64,000 bases of DNA from Citrobacter freundii ATCC 8090 = MTCC 1658 = NBRC 12681 (GCF_011064845.1 NZ_CP049015.1:186001-250000); one strand, 5' to 3'. Shown: positions 20,492-29,923, counted from the stretch's first letter. Numbers and translations are program-made. The notes: a model not told the origin generated them from the letters alone.

Positions 20492-21985
20492 ATGCAGGGC
20501 ACAAAAATTCGACTTTTAGCGGGCGGCTTGCTGATGATGGCCACTGCCGGCTATGTGCAGGCAGATGCGCTCCAGCCTGACCCGGCGTGGCAACAGGGCA
20601 CGCTGGCAAATGGTCTACAGTGGCAAGTGTTAGCCACTCCCCAGCGCCCCAGCGACCGTATTGAGGTCCGCCTGCTGGTTAATACCGGTTCACTCACCGA
20701 AAGTACGCAACAGAGTGGTTTCAGCCATGCGATCCCACGTATCGCGCTGACGCAAAGCGGTGGCCTCGATGCCACGCAAGCCCGTTCATTGTGGCAGCAG
20801 GGGTTCGATCCCAAACGTCCCATGCCGCCGGTTATCGTTTCCTATGATTCCACGTTGTATAACCTTAGTCTGCCAAACAGCCGTAACGATCTACTGAAAG
20901 AGTCACTTTCTTACCTGGCGAATATCTCCGGCAATCTGAGCATCACCTCTGAAACGGTCAATCATGCGCTGAGCAGCGAAGATATGGTTGCAACCTGGCC
21001 GTCAGATACCAAAGAAGGGTGGTGGCGTTACCGTCTGAAGGGATCGACTCTGCTGGGACACGATCCCGCCGATCCGCTGAAAACGCCTGTAGATGCGGCG
21101 AAAATTCAGTCTTTCTACCAGAAATGGTATACCCCGGACGCGATGACGCTGATCATCGTCGGTAACGTTGATGCACGCAGCGTAGCTGAGCAAATCAATA
21201 AAACCTTTGGCGAGTTAAAAGGAAAACGCGAAACGCCTGCACCGGTACCTACGCTCTCTCCGCTGCGAGCAGAAGCCGTAAGCATTATGACCGATGCGGT
21301 ACGCCAGGATCGCCTGTCTATTATGTGGGATACGCCGTGGCAACCGATCCGTGAATCTGCCGCGTTGTTACGTTATTGGCGCGCTGATTTAGCTCGTGAG
21401 GCGCTGTTCTGGCACATTCAGCAAGAGCTAACCAAAAACAATGCCAAAGACATTGGCCTCGGATTTGACTGCCGGGTGCTGTTCCTGCGCGCGCAGTGTG
21501 CGATTAACGTTGAGTCGCCAAACGATAAGCTGAACGCCAATCTGGGTACGGTTGCGCGTGAGCTGGCGAAAGTGCGTGATAAGGGACTTCCGGAAGAAGA
21601 GTTCAATGCGCTGGTCGCGCAAAAGAATCTGGAACTGCAGAAGCTGTTTGCCACCTATGGTCGTACCGATACCGATATTTTGATCAGCCAGCGTTTGCGC
21701 TCGCTGCAAAATCAGGTGGTGGATATTGCGCCTGAACAGTATCAGCGTTTACGCCAGAGCTTCCTCAACAGCCTGAGCGTTGAGATGTTGAATCAGGACC
21801 TGCGACAGCAGCTGTCGCAAGATATGGCGTTAATTCTGCTGCAGCCGAAGGGTGAACCTGAATTCAATATGAAGGATCTGCAGGCGACGTGGGATAGCAT
21901 TATGGCGCCCGTTACCGCAGCGGCAACATCTGTTGAAACGGATGAATCACACCATGAAGTGACGGATATCCCGCCGGTACAATAA
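20492..21985 (+). CDS. yhjJ: M16-peptidase-like periplasmic protein YhjJ, active-site residues absent
   Basis: Exported protein of 497 residues with a signal peptide cleaved near GYVQADA. The remainder follows the insulinase/M16 fold, with the N-terminal LANGLQWQVL and LLVNTGSLTE strands and a second domain after about residue 200 (WYTPDAMTLIIVGNVD). The zinc-binding HxxEH that should follow the NTGS strand reads GFSHAIPRI, with the Glu and second His missing, so the protein is very unlikely to be a peptidase. E. coli YhjJ is also a non-peptidase homologue. Function unknown. Confidence 0.9.
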   Translation: MQGTKIRLLAGGLLMMATAGYVQADALQPDPAWQQGTLANGLQWQVLATPQRPSDRIEVRLLVNTGSLTESTQQSGFSHAIPRIALTQSGGLDATQARSLWQQGFDPKRPMPPVIVSYDSTLYNLSLPNSRNDLLKESLSYLANISGNLSITSETVNHALSSEDMVATWPSDTKEGWWRYRLKGSTLLGHDPADPLKTPVDAAKIQSFYQKWYTPDAMTLIIVGNVDARSVAEQINKTFGELKGKRETPAPVPTLSPLRAEAVSIMTDAVRQDRLSIMWDTPWQPIRESAALLRYWRADLAREALFWHIQQELTKNNAKDIGLGFDCRVLFLRAQCAINVESPNDKLNANLGTVARELAKVRDKGLPEEEFNALVAQKNLELQKLFATYGRTDTDILISQRLRSLQNQVVDIAPEQYQRLRQSFLNSLSVEMLNQDLRQQLSQDMALILLQPKGEPEFNMKDLQATWDSIMAPVTAAATSVETDESHHEVTDIPPVQ

Positions 21986-21987
21986 CC

Positions 21988-22063
21988 TGTAGGCCGGATA
22001 AGACGATTACGCCGCCATCCGGCATTGGAGATGCCGGGGGCGCTTCGCTTGCCCGGCCTACGG
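21988..22063. repeat. REP/BIME element between yhjJ and kdgK
   Basis: TGTAGGCCGGATAAGACG...CCGCCATCCGGC, then an inverted unit ending TTGCCCGGCCTACGG. It lies between convergent genes. Confidence 0.88.
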
Positions 22064-22085
22064 TATGCAGACCGGATAATCGACG

Positions 22086-23015
22086 TTATTGCGGCATAGC
22101 GTCGCGTGGGATAATCGCCCCGCGGTGCTGAATCACGGTGCTTGCCGTCAGGTGGCCGCGTTTTGCGGCCTCAGCAGCATCGCCACCGGTCAGACGTACC
22201 GCCAGATATCCGGCGCTGAAGGAGTCTCCGGCCGCAGTGGTATCGATCACCTTCTCTTTCGGCAATTTAACGGCCGAAACGTCGATGAGCGCTTCGCCCG
22301 CGATGGAAACCAGGCAAGAGTCTGCGCCACGCTTCACAACCACTTCCTGTACACCAGCTGCGTGAGTACGGGCAATCACCTCAGCAACGGGTTTTTCACC
22401 CCACAGCGCGTCTTCATCGTCCAGCGTCAGGAATGCGATATTGGTGCATTCCAGCATCTGCTGATACACCTGCTGGGTTTCTTCTTTGCTGCTCCACAGA
22501 CGTGGGCGGTAGTTATTATCAAAAATGACCTTTCCACCGTTGGCACGGCATTCACGCAGCAACGACAGCAGCTTGTCACGACTTGCCGGGCTTAAAATCG
22601 CCAGGCTGATTCCGCTCAGATACAAGTAATCAAATGTCGCCAGCTCTTCGCAAATCGCGGCAGACTGCTCGCTCTCCAGCCAGAATTTTGCGGCGGCTTC
22701 ATTACGCCAGTAATAGAAGGTGCGCTCGCCAGTGCTGTCGGTCTCAATGTAGTAGAGACCCGGCAGGCGGTTTTCCATGCGCTGGGTTAATGAGGTATCC
22801 ACGTTTTCACCCTGCCAGGACTCCAGCATTTGTTGGCTAAAACTGTCGGTACCCAGTGCAGTCACATAGTGTACGGAAAGTGCCGTAGCATCGACCTGAC
22901 GGGCGATATAAACGGATGTATTCAACGTGTCGCCACCGAATCCGCGCTGAACGTCAGCGCCTTTCTGTGACAGCTCAATCATGCATTCGCCAATCACGGC
23001 AATCTTTCTGGACAT
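22086..23015 (-). CDS. kdgK: 2-dehydro-3-deoxygluconokinase
   Basis: PfkB-family kinase that phosphorylates KDG to KDPG, feeding pectin- and hexuronate-derived sugar acids into the Entner-Doudoroff cleavage step. It has 309 residues, equal to E. coli KdgK. The PfkB signatures are visible: the N-terminal GFGGDTLNTSVYIARQ and the C-terminal DTTAAGDSFSAGYL, which holds the catalytic Asp and anion hole. A sequence close to the KdgR consensus lies 66 bases upstream of the start. It is monocistronic and divergent from pdeH. Confidence 0.98.
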   Translation of the reverse strand: MSRKIAVIGECMIELSQKGADVQRGFGGDTLNTSVYIARQVDATALSVHYVTALGTDSFSQQMLESWQGENVDTSLTQRMENRLPGLYYIETDSTGERTFYYWRNEAAAKFWLESEQSAAICEELATFDYLYLSGISLAILSPASRDKLLSLLRECRANGGKVIFDNNYRPRLWSSKEETQQVYQQMLECTNIAFLTLDDEDALWGEKPVAEVIARTHAAGVQEVVVKRGADSCLVSIAGEALIDVSAVKLPKEKVIDTTAAGDSFSAGYLAVRLTGGDAAEAAKRGHLTASTVIQHRGAIIPRDAMPQ

Positions 23016-23080
23016 AGTCGTAACCTGCTCTGAAAAAAATTAGCGTTAGTGTGCGCTGTGGGTGTTAAGTGGTCAACTAT

Positions 23081-23099
23081 ATTAAAACAACGTTCCATT
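23081..23099. promoter_or_regulatory. KdgR operator of kdgK
   Basis: ATTAAAACAACGTTCCATT agrees at 17 of 19 positions with the gamma-proteobacterial KdgR consensus AATRAAACRNYGTTTYATT as I know it. It lies in the kdgK promoter region. KdgR is the KDG-responsive repressor of this pathway. Confidence 0.72.
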
Positions 23100-23170
23100 A
23101 TTTTTTTGAGCCAGCACGTGTTCTGCGTTGTTTTTGCCGCTTAGTTTTTATTTTTGCGCACAGCTGAACG

Positions 23171-23197
23171 TAAAGTTCTGCGTCTGAGCGCCGATAA
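23171..23197 (+). promoter_or_regulatory. FliA (sigma-28) flagellar promoter of pdeH
   Basis: TAAAGTTC (23171-23178), 11 bases, GCCGATAA (23190-23197). This fits the class 3 flagellar consensus TAAAGTTT-N11-GCCGATAA with one mismatch, 49 bases before the start codon. Confidence 0.95.
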
Positions 23198-23245
23198 CCT
23201 TTGACGAGTCCGGTCAGTCACACTCTTATTTACAGGACATCTCAG

Positions 23246-24013
23246 ATGATAAAGCAGGTTACCCAGCAGCTCATTACGCTCGATGCGAGTATTGAAAACT
23301 TGCAGGAGAGACGCTATTGGCTGCAGTGCGAGCGTGCTTACACCTACCAGCCAATTTACCAGACCAACGGACGACTGATGGCCGTTGAACTGCTGACTGT
23401 CGTGAGCCATCCTGATAATCCATCCCAACGTATTGCGCCAGACCGCTATTTTGCCGAAGTAACCGTCCGACATCGTGTTGATGTGGTGATAGAGCAACTT
23501 CTTCAACTTGAGCTGAAAGGGGACTTTTTCAGAGCCAACAACCTGCTGGCTTCCGTGAACGTCGACGGACCAACGCTCATAGCGATGCGCCAGGATCCCG
23601 AAATCCTGAAAATCATTGAAGGCCTGCCGTGGCTGCGTTTTGAGCTAGTGGAACATATCCGCTTACCGAAGGGGTCGTCCTTCGCCTCAATGTGCGAGTT
23701 TGGCCCGCTCTGGCTGGATGATTTTGGTACCGGAATGGCGAACTTCTCGGCGCTTAGTGAAGTGAGTTATGACTATATCAAAGTGGCGCGAGACCTGTTC
23801 GTCATGCTGCGTAAGACGCCGGAGGGACGTAATCTCTTCACACTACTATTACAGCTGATGAACCGCTATTGCCGCGGTGTGATTGTCGAAGGCGTTGAAA
23901 CGCTGGAAGAGTGGCGCGATGTGCAAAACTCACCGGCTTTTGCCGCACAAGGCTATTTTCTCTCTCGTCCAGTGCCTCTGGACACGCTTGAAGAGGTGAT
24001 CCTGTCGCTTTGA
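23246..24013 (+). CDS. pdeH: cyclic-di-GMP phosphodiesterase PdeH (EAL)
   Basis: Soluble EAL-domain phosphodiesterase of 255 residues, the main enzyme keeping c-di-GMP low in motile E. coli so that YcgR does not brake the flagella. The EAL signature reads VELL. The catalytic segments SVNVDG, FELVEHIRL, LDDFGTGMANF, YIKVAR and IVEGVET are intact. An in-frame extension to 23201 overlaps the promoter, so the ATG at 23246, behind AGGACA, was used. A FliA promoter ties it to the flagellar regulon. Confidence 0.96.
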   Translation: MIKQVTQQLITLDASIENLQERRYWLQCERAYTYQPIYQTNGRLMAVELLTVVSHPDNPSQRIAPDRYFAEVTVRHRVDVVIEQLLQLELKGDFFRANNLLASVNVDGPTLIAMRQDPEILKIIEGLPWLRFELVEHIRLPKGSSFASMCEFGPLWLDDFGTGMANFSALSEVSYDYIKVARDLFVMLRKTPEGRNLFTLLLQLMNRYCRGVIVEGVETLEEWRDVQNSPAFAAQGYFLSRPVPLDTLEEVILSL

Positions 24014-24091
24014 TGAGGACGTAGCACACCTCCTTTTCATCCTGCTGGACTATCTTTAGGACAGGCAAGGAAGGAAGTAGAGAGGTTAGAC

Positions 24092-26152
24092 ATGACGAAA
24101 ACAGGTAAAATAACCACTTCAGTAATAGGGGTTTTCTTGTTGTTGATCGTCGTACTCATCATTGTGATTGCGACATTTGACTGGAACCGGCTCAAACCGA
24201 CCATCAACCAGAAAGTCTCTACAGAACTCAACCGGCCCTTTGCTATACGGGGTGACCTGGGCGTGGTTTGGGAACGCCAGAAGCAGGAAACCGGCTGGCG
24301 TAGCTGGGTTCCGTGGCCGCATGTTCATGCTGAAGATATCATCCTCGGCAACCCGCCAGACATTCCTGACGTTACCATGGTGCATCTCCCGCGTGTTGAA
24401 GCTACGCTCGCACCACTGGCACTGCTGACAAAAACCGTCTGGCTCCCGTGGGTCAAGCTGGTCAAACCCGATGCGCGGCTGATCCGTCTGTCGGAGAAAA
24501 ACAATAACTGGACCTTTAACTTAGCTGGGGACGAAAACCGCGATCCTAATGCGCCGCCATCCGCGTGGTCGTTCCGGCTGGATAACATTCTGTTTGACCA
24601 GGGACGCATCGCCATTAACGATAAGGTGACGAAGTCGGAGATTGAGATCCTGGTCGATCCGCTTGGCAAACCGTTGCCCTTTAGCGAAGTGACCGGCGCA
24701 AAAGGTAAAGAGAGCAACGCCCGCGTCGAGGACTACGTGTTTGGTCTGAAAGTGCAAGGGCGATATAACGGCGAACCGCTAAGCGGTAGCGGAAAAATTG
24801 GCGGAATGCTGGCGCTGCGTGGTGAAGATACGCCTTTCCCGATTCAGGCTGATTTCCGTTCGGGCAATACGCGCGTAGCGTTTATCGGCACGATAAACGA
24901 TCCGATGAACATGGGCGGGGCGGATCTGCGACTTAAATTCTCGGGAGATTCGCTAGGGGATTTATACGATTTGACCGGCGTGCTGCTCCCGGATACGCCG
25001 CCGTTTGAAACCGACGGACGTCTGGTAGCGAAAATTGACCCGGAAAAATCCTCTGTTTTTGATTATCGCGATTTCAATGGCCGCATTGGCGACAGCGATA
25101 TTCACGGAACGCTGGCCTACACCACCGGCAAGCCGCGACCCATGCTGAAGGGCGATGTGGAATCACGCCAGCTGAGGCTGGCCGATTTGGGGCCGCTGAT
25201 CGGGGTGGATTCAGGCAAAGGGGCGGAACGGGCAAAACAATCTGAACAGCGCAAAGGTGAGAAGAGCGTTCAGCCTGCGGACAAGGTGTTGCCGTATGAC
25301 CGTTTTGAAACAGACAAATGGAACGTAATGGACGCTGACGTGCGTTTCAAAGGACGGCGTATTGAGCATGGCAGTAGTCTGCCGATCAGCGATCTCTCCA
25401 CTCATATCATCCTGAAAAATGCCGACCTGCGTCTGCAACCGCTGAAATTTGGTCTTGCGGGAGGCAGCATTGTTTCCAGCATCCATCTGGAAGGGGATAA
25501 AAAGCCGATGCGGGGGCAGGCGGATATCCAGGCTCGCCGCCTGAAGCTTAAAGCGCTGATGCCGGATGTGGAACTGATGCAAAAAACGCTTGGTGAAATG
25601 AACGGTGACGCCAGGTTTAGTGGGAGCGGAAACTCGGTGGCGGCGCTGTTGGGTAACAGCAATGGCAACCTGAAACTGCTGATGAATGACGGTTTGATCA
25701 GCCGGAATCTGATGGAAATTGTGGGCTTGAATCTGGGGAACTATCTTGTCGGGCAGATATTTGGCGATGACGAAGTGCGGGTGAACTGCGCGGCGGCGAA
25801 TCTGGATATTGTTAACGGCGTGGCGCGTCCGCAGATTTTTGCTTTTGATACAGAAAACGCAGTCATTAATGTCACCGGTACGGCAAGTTTTGCGTCGGAG
25901 CAACTGGATTTAACCATCGATCCGGAGAGCAAAGGGATTCGTATTATTACTCTGCGTTCGCCGTTGTATGTTCGCGGCACCTTTAAGAATCCGCAGGCAG
26001 GCGTGAAGGCCGGGCCGCTGATTGCGCGCGGTGCGGTTGCTGCTGCGCTGGCAACGCTGGTGACGCCAGCGGCAGCCCTGCTGGCGCTGATTTCACCTTC
26101 TGAAGGGGATGCTAATCAGTGCCGGACAATCCTGTCGCAGATGAAGAAGTGA
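24092..26152 (+). CDS. yhjG: AsmA-family protein YhjG
   Basis: Inner-membrane-anchored periplasmic protein of 686 residues. A single N-terminal helix (SVIGVFLLLIVVLIIVIATF) precedes a long AsmA-like region rich in beta strands. The C-terminal AsmA segment (KLLMNDGLISRNLMEIVGLNLGNY ... FASEQLDLTIDPESKGIRI) is well preserved. AsmA-like proteins form bridge-like grooves thought to carry or organise phospholipids between the membranes. YhjG itself has no assigned role. The gene follows pdeH by 78 bases on the same strand and keeps its own GGAAGTAGAGAGG leader. Confidence 0.92.
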   Translation: MTKTGKITTSVIGVFLLLIVVLIIVIATFDWNRLKPTINQKVSTELNRPFAIRGDLGVVWERQKQETGWRSWVPWPHVHAEDIILGNPPDIPDVTMVHLPRVEATLAPLALLTKTVWLPWVKLVKPDARLIRLSEKNNNWTFNLAGDENRDPNAPPSAWSFRLDNILFDQGRIAINDKVTKSEIEILVDPLGKPLPFSEVTGAKGKESNARVEDYVFGLKVQGRYNGEPLSGSGKIGGMLALRGEDTPFPIQADFRSGNTRVAFIGTINDPMNMGGADLRLKFSGDSLGDLYDLTGVLLPDTPPFETDGRLVAKIDPEKSSVFDYRDFNGRIGDSDIHGTLAYTTGKPRPMLKGDVESRQLRLADLGPLIGVDSGKGAERAKQSEQRKGEKSVQPADKVLPYDRFETDKWNVMDADVRFKGRRIEHGSSLPISDLSTHIILKNADLRLQPLKFGLAGGSIVSSIHLEGDKKPMRGQADIQARRLKLKALMPDVELMQKTLGEMNGDARFSGSGNSVAALLGNSNGNLKLLMNDGLISRNLMEIVGLNLGNYLVGQIFGDDEVRVNCAAANLDIVNGVARPQIFAFDTENAVINVTGTASFASEQLDLTIDPESKGIRIITLRSPLYVRGTFKNPQAGVKAGPLIARGAVAAALATLVTPAAALLALISPSEGDANQCRTILSQMKK

Positions 26153-26156
26153 TGAG

Positions 26157-26240
26157 AGCGCCGGATGAGGTGTAAACACCTTATCCGGCCTACGGGGGAT
26201 TGCAGTTTGTAGGCCTGATAAGCATAGCGCCATCAGGCAA
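26157..26240. repeat. REP/BIME element between yhjG and yhjE
   Basis: GCCGGATGAGG...CTTATCCGGCCTACG, then TGTAGGCCTGATAAGC...CGCCATCAGGC, between convergent genes. Confidence 0.88.
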
Positions 26241-26245
26241 TCAAA

Positions 26246-27568
26246 TTACAGCGATTGATGCCGTGTCTCATGGGTTAACAGCAGCGCAATTAACGTTAAC
26301 GCCGCCATTGATGCCAGATACGTACCGACTGCCGCCAGACCATAATTCGCCTGCAACCATGCAGCGATGTATGGGGCAACGGAAGCACCAAGAATCGACG
26401 AAACGTTGTACGAGAACGACGCTCCCGTATAGCGCACTTCAGTCGGGAACAGCTCCGGCAGCAGCGCGCCCATCGGACCAAATGTCAGCCCCATCAGGCT
26501 TAAGCCCAGCAACAGGAAGGCGAAAACCAGCACCGGATTGCCAGAGCCGAGCAGTGGTTTAAAGGCAAACAGCGCAAACAGAATGATAAGCGTGGTGATA
26601 ATGAGCATGCTCTTGCGACGACCAAATGCGTCGGCCAGCAGGCCCGCCACCGGCACCATGACGCCAAAGCCAATCACCGCCATCATCAGCATCCACAACA
26701 CTTCATTACGCGGCAGGCCAAGTCCTACAGGCGCGGCAGCGGTGCTGAACGTCATCGAATAGACGGTCATGATATAGAACAGCGTATAGGTCGCCAGCAT
26801 GATGAACGTGCCGAGGATCGTCACGCGAACATGTTTGGTCAGCAGAGTACCCAGCGGGATTTTCACCTGCTTTTTCGCCGCGGCTACTTTGGCGAAGACC
26901 GGGGATTCATGCAGCGAAACGCGAACGTACAGACCGATAATCACCAGTACCGCAGAGAAGATGAACGGTACGCGCCAACCCCAGCTCATGAACTGCTCGT
27001 CGGTCAGCAGCCAGGAGAGCAGCAGAAAGGTACCATTGGCGAAGAAGAAGCCAATAGGCGCGCCCAACTGCGGAAATGATCCGTACAGCGCGCGTTTGCG
27101 CGGTGGTGCGTTTTCCGTTGCCAGCAGCGCAGCACCGCCCCATTCACCGCCCAGACCTAACCCCTGGCCAAAACGCGCCAGCGCCAGCAGCAGTGGGGCG
27201 AAAATGCCGATCGTTTCATAGCCCGGGAGCAGACCAATGACGACCGTCGAAATCCCCATGGTGAGTAACGAAGCAACCAGCGTGACTTTACGGCCGACGC
27301 GATCGCCGAAATGCCCGAATACCGCAGAACCGATCGGTCGTGCCACAAAGGCGATAGCAAAAGTCGCCAGGGACTGTAGCGTCGCGGCAGTCGGATCCCC
27401 CTGCGGGAAGAAGATATGCGGGAACACGATCACCGCGGCGGTGGCGTAAATATAGAAGTCGAAGAACTCAATGGCGGTGCCAATGAGCGAGGCGACGACG
27501 ACTTTATTGCGCGAGTTGACCGGGGTGTGTTCCTGTTCGTTGTCGAGCGTTGTGGCTGTTGCTTGCAT
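26246..27568 (-). CDS. yhjE: MFS transporter YhjE (metabolite:H+ symporter type)
   Basis: Inner-membrane transporter of 440 residues with 12 predicted helices, of the metabolite:H+ symporter group of the MFS. Characteristic features are the first-helix motif VASLIGTAIEFFDFYIYATAA, the loop 2-3 motif GHFGDRVGRK and the loop 8-9 motif ADAFGRRKSM. Relatives carry shikimate, proline/betaine, citrate or alpha-ketoglutarate; the substrate of YhjE is not known. It is monocistronic, with a 350-base gap holding a REP behind its start. Confidence 0.92.
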   Translation of the reverse strand: MQATATTLDNEQEHTPVNSRNKVVVASLIGTAIEFFDFYIYATAAVIVFPHIFFPQGDPTAATLQSLATFAIAFVARPIGSAVFGHFGDRVGRKVTLVASLLTMGISTVVIGLLPGYETIGIFAPLLLALARFGQGLGLGGEWGGAALLATENAPPRKRALYGSFPQLGAPIGFFFANGTFLLLSWLLTDEQFMSWGWRVPFIFSAVLVIIGLYVRVSLHESPVFAKVAAAKKQVKIPLGTLLTKHVRVTILGTFIMLATYTLFYIMTVYSMTFSTAAAPVGLGLPRNEVLWMLMMAVIGFGVMVPVAGLLADAFGRRKSMLIITTLIILFALFAFKPLLGSGNPVLVFAFLLLGLSLMGLTFGPMGALLPELFPTEVRYTGASFSYNVSSILGASVAPYIAAWLQANYGLAAVGTYLASMAALTLIALLLTHETRHQSL

Positions 27569-27918
27569 AATATTTTCTTATTTTTGGCCGAACGAAAGGT
27601 CATATTACGCACAGCAAAAGAGACATTTCAATCTGTAACAAACTTTGAGGGTGGTCAAAAATGGAGCAAAAAGGGGATAATTTTTAGGCTTGAGATTTCA
27701 CTTCCATGAAATGCTTCACATAATTTAAAACTTAGATGATAAAACTGGTTTTTGGTTAAATAAAAGTTACGGGTTGGATTTATTCACTAAATCGGTGAGA
27801 TCGGGCGGCATTATAATTGCCGGATGGCGCTGCGCTTATCCGGTCTACAAAACTCACCCGTAGGCCGGATAAGACGCGTGCGTCGCCATCCGGTAATTCA
27901 CAACTTATCCGGCGGTGG
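27569..27918. other. intergenic region between yhjE and yhjD
   Basis: An AT-rich 5' region of yhjE (27569-27815), followed by a REP element. No ORF with a credible ribosome site was seen. Confidence 0.5.
27818..27893. repeat. REP/BIME element
   Basis: TTGCCGGATGGCGCTGCGCTTATCC and, inverted, TAGGCCGGATAAGACG...CGCCATCCGG, downstream of yhjD. Confidence 0.88.
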
Positions 27919-28944
27919 CTACTGCGTTTTCCCCGGCATACGCGGGTCGTCTTTGTATTCCGCCGTGGCAATCCAGGCTGCACAAAACAGAGTCAGACGA
28001 GCGAAGAAGTAGAAGAACGCCATCAATCCAAGCACGGAACCAAACGCCGCGCCTGACGGCGATTGCACCAGTGACGGCAGGGTATATGTCATGATCATTT
28101 TGATGACTTCAAACCCCAGAGCCGCGATAAATGTCCCGCGAATCAGCGCCTTTTTACGCGGTCGGTGACGCGGTAGCCGCCAGAAAATCCAGAAGAACAG
28201 TAAGTAGTTGGCGAAAATGGAGATGGTCAGACCGATCAGCCGCCAGGCGGGCTTCAGCCATTCGATACCGTCGAGATACAACGCAGAGATAATCATCTGC
28301 TGGGCGGAGCCGGCAATGGAGGTAATGGACAGGGTAACAATCAGCGCAATCAGTAAGCCAATCAATGAGATAAAATCACGCAGATATTTGACCCAAATTT
28401 TTTCCTGATCCTGTGGGGTACGCTCCCAGACATCCCGCGACTGGGCACGAATTGCTTCGCGCAGGTTTCCCATCCAGTTAATGCCGGAATAGAGCGCGAT
28501 GCCAAGCCCTACCAGACCTACAGTGGTACGTTGCTGTACGGCAGTATTAATGGTGTTTTTCAGCGTAGAGGCGAGCGTCGGATCGCTGACGTTCAACAAA
28601 ATCTTGCTGAAGATATCCTGCAATAGTGTAGGGTGCGAAGCGAGAATAAAACCCGCGGCGGCAAACGACACCATCAGAATAGGGATCATCGACAGAAACG
28701 AGAAGTAGGTAATGGCTGCGCCAAACTGATTTCCCATACGATCGTTAAACCGCTCTGCGGCACGGATAAGATGGGCGATGATGGGCTGACGTTGAATTTT
28801 ATCGGCGAAGGTCAGAGCCGTTTTCAGCGCCTGGTTGGTCTTACCATTGGTTTCTGTATTTTCCTGCTCCAGGGGCTCAATTTTTAGGATGGGGGCGTGC
28901 TCAAGTTCCTGAATGGGGCGTTTAATCTCTTTTTCCTGCGTCAT
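27919..28944 (-). CDS. yhjD: YihY/RNase-BN-family inner membrane protein YhjD
   Basis: Integral membrane protein of 341 residues. A polar N-terminal tail of about 60 residues is followed by about six helices (ITYFSFLSMIPILMVSFAAAGF; YLRDFISLIGLLIALIVTLS; FFYFFARLTLFCAAW). It belongs to the YihY family, once misnamed RNase BN. Alleles of E. coli yhjD suppress the lethality of LPS lacking Kdo, which suggests a role in lipid A precursor export. The ATG at 28942-28944 aligns with the E. coli N-terminus; ATG at 28971 and a longer form to 29028 are possible but unlikely. It reads in the same direction as yhjC, 47 bases behind it. Confidence 0.9.
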   Translation of the reverse strand: MTQEKEIKRPIQELEHAPILKIEPLEQENTETNGKTNQALKTALTFADKIQRQPIIAHLIRAAERFNDRMGNQFGAAITYFSFLSMIPILMVSFAAAGFILASHPTLLQDIFSKILLNVSDPTLASTLKNTINTAVQQRTTVGLVGLGIALYSGINWMGNLREAIRAQSRDVWERTPQDQEKIWVKYLRDFISLIGLLIALIVTLSITSIAGSAQQMIISALYLDGIEWLKPAWRLIGLTISIFANYLLFFWIFWRLPRHRPRKKALIRGTFIAALGFEVIKMIMTYTLPSLVQSPSGAAFGSVLGLMAFFYFFARLTLFCAAWIATAEYKDDPRMPGKTQ

Positions 28945-28991
28945 CAGGGCAATAATCCTTGTTCTGTTCATTCTCAGGACAGTATAGCTTG

Positions 28992-29891
28992 TCAGTCCAC
29001 ATAGTCTTTCATCACGCCAGTCAGCCATTCCATAAACAGATGTACCCGGCGAGAGAGGTTGCGTCGATGCGGATAAAGCAGAGAGACCGGCATTGGCTCG
29101 GCGCGATATTGCGGCAAAACTTCGACCAGCGTACCGGCGCGCAGGGCATCACGCACGCCAACGCGCGGTACCTGAATAATGCCCAGACCGGCAAGGCATG
29201 CCGCGTGATAGGTTTCGGTACTGTTTACCGTTAGCATGCCGCCGGTTTTAACCCATTGCGTGCCGTTTTCTGTCGCCACTTCGAAACCTTGCGCACGCGT
29301 TCCCAAATTGACCGAGTAGTGCACCACTGCATGTGAAGCTAAATCCTCCAGGCTTTCCGGATAACCAAAGCGGGCGAGGTACTGCGGGCTGGCGCAGTTA
29401 ATCTGCGTGAGTTTCCCCAGTGGGCGCGCAATCAGCCCTGAATCTTTCAGCGTGCCTACGCGTACCACACAGTCGAAACCTTCGCGGACCAAATCCACCA
29501 GGCGGTCGCTGCTGCTGAGTTCGAGCTCAAGGCCGGGATACTGATGCAAGAAAGTGGGTAAGCGGGGCATCACCAGATTTCTCGCCACGCCAACCGGCAT
29601 ATCGACGCGCAGCTTGCCGCTGATGCTGGACGGATCGTGATGAAATAGTCCATCCAGCTCATCCAGATTGCTCAACAAATCTTTTGCGCGTTCGTAATAG
29701 ATCATACCGTCTTGTGTGAGCTGAACGCGGCGGGTAGTGCGGTGCAACAACTGCGTGCCCAGATGATTTTCCAGGGCCTGGATTTGGCGAGATACGCTAC
29801 CTTTAGGAAGACCAAGTGTGTCTGCCGCACGCGAAAAGCTCTCCAGTTCTGCGACGCGGATGAACAACTGCATTGCGTGAATTTTATCCAT
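28992..29891 (-). CDS. yhjC: LysR-family transcriptional regulator YhjC
   Basis: Regulator of 299 residues. The N-terminal winged helix-turn-helix (MDKIHAMQLFIRVAELESFSRAADTLGLPKGSVSRQIQALENHLGTQLL) is typical of LysR proteins, and residues 90-290 form the effector-binding domain. E. coli YhjC is the orthologue by position next to yhjD. Here a short-chain dehydrogenase gene is divergent from it across a 119-base gap holding an imperfect palindrome, the arrangement seen when a LysR regulator controls its neighbour. That link is inference. Confidence 0.92.
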   Translation of the reverse strand: MDKIHAMQLFIRVAELESFSRAADTLGLPKGSVSRQIQALENHLGTQLLHRTTRRVQLTQDGMIYYERAKDLLSNLDELDGLFHHDPSSISGKLRVDMPVGVARNLVMPRLPTFLHQYPGLELELSSSDRLVDLVREGFDCVVRVGTLKDSGLIARPLGKLTQINCASPQYLARFGYPESLEDLASHAVVHYSVNLGTRAQGFEVATENGTQWVKTGGMLTVNSTETYHAACLAGLGIIQVPRVGVRDALRAGTLVEVLPQYRAEPMPVSLLYPHRRNLSRRVHLFMEWLTGVMKDYVD

Positions 29892-29907
29892 TCTTATGCC
29901 CTATTGT

Positions 29908-29923
29908 TGTTCCAAATGAAACA
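29908..29923. promoter_or_regulatory. candidate LysR operator between yhjC and the SDR gene
   Basis: TGTTCCAAATGAAACA, an interrupted palindrome (TGTTyC/GrAACA) of the T-N11-A type, 17 bases outside the yhjC start codon. Confidence 0.5.
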
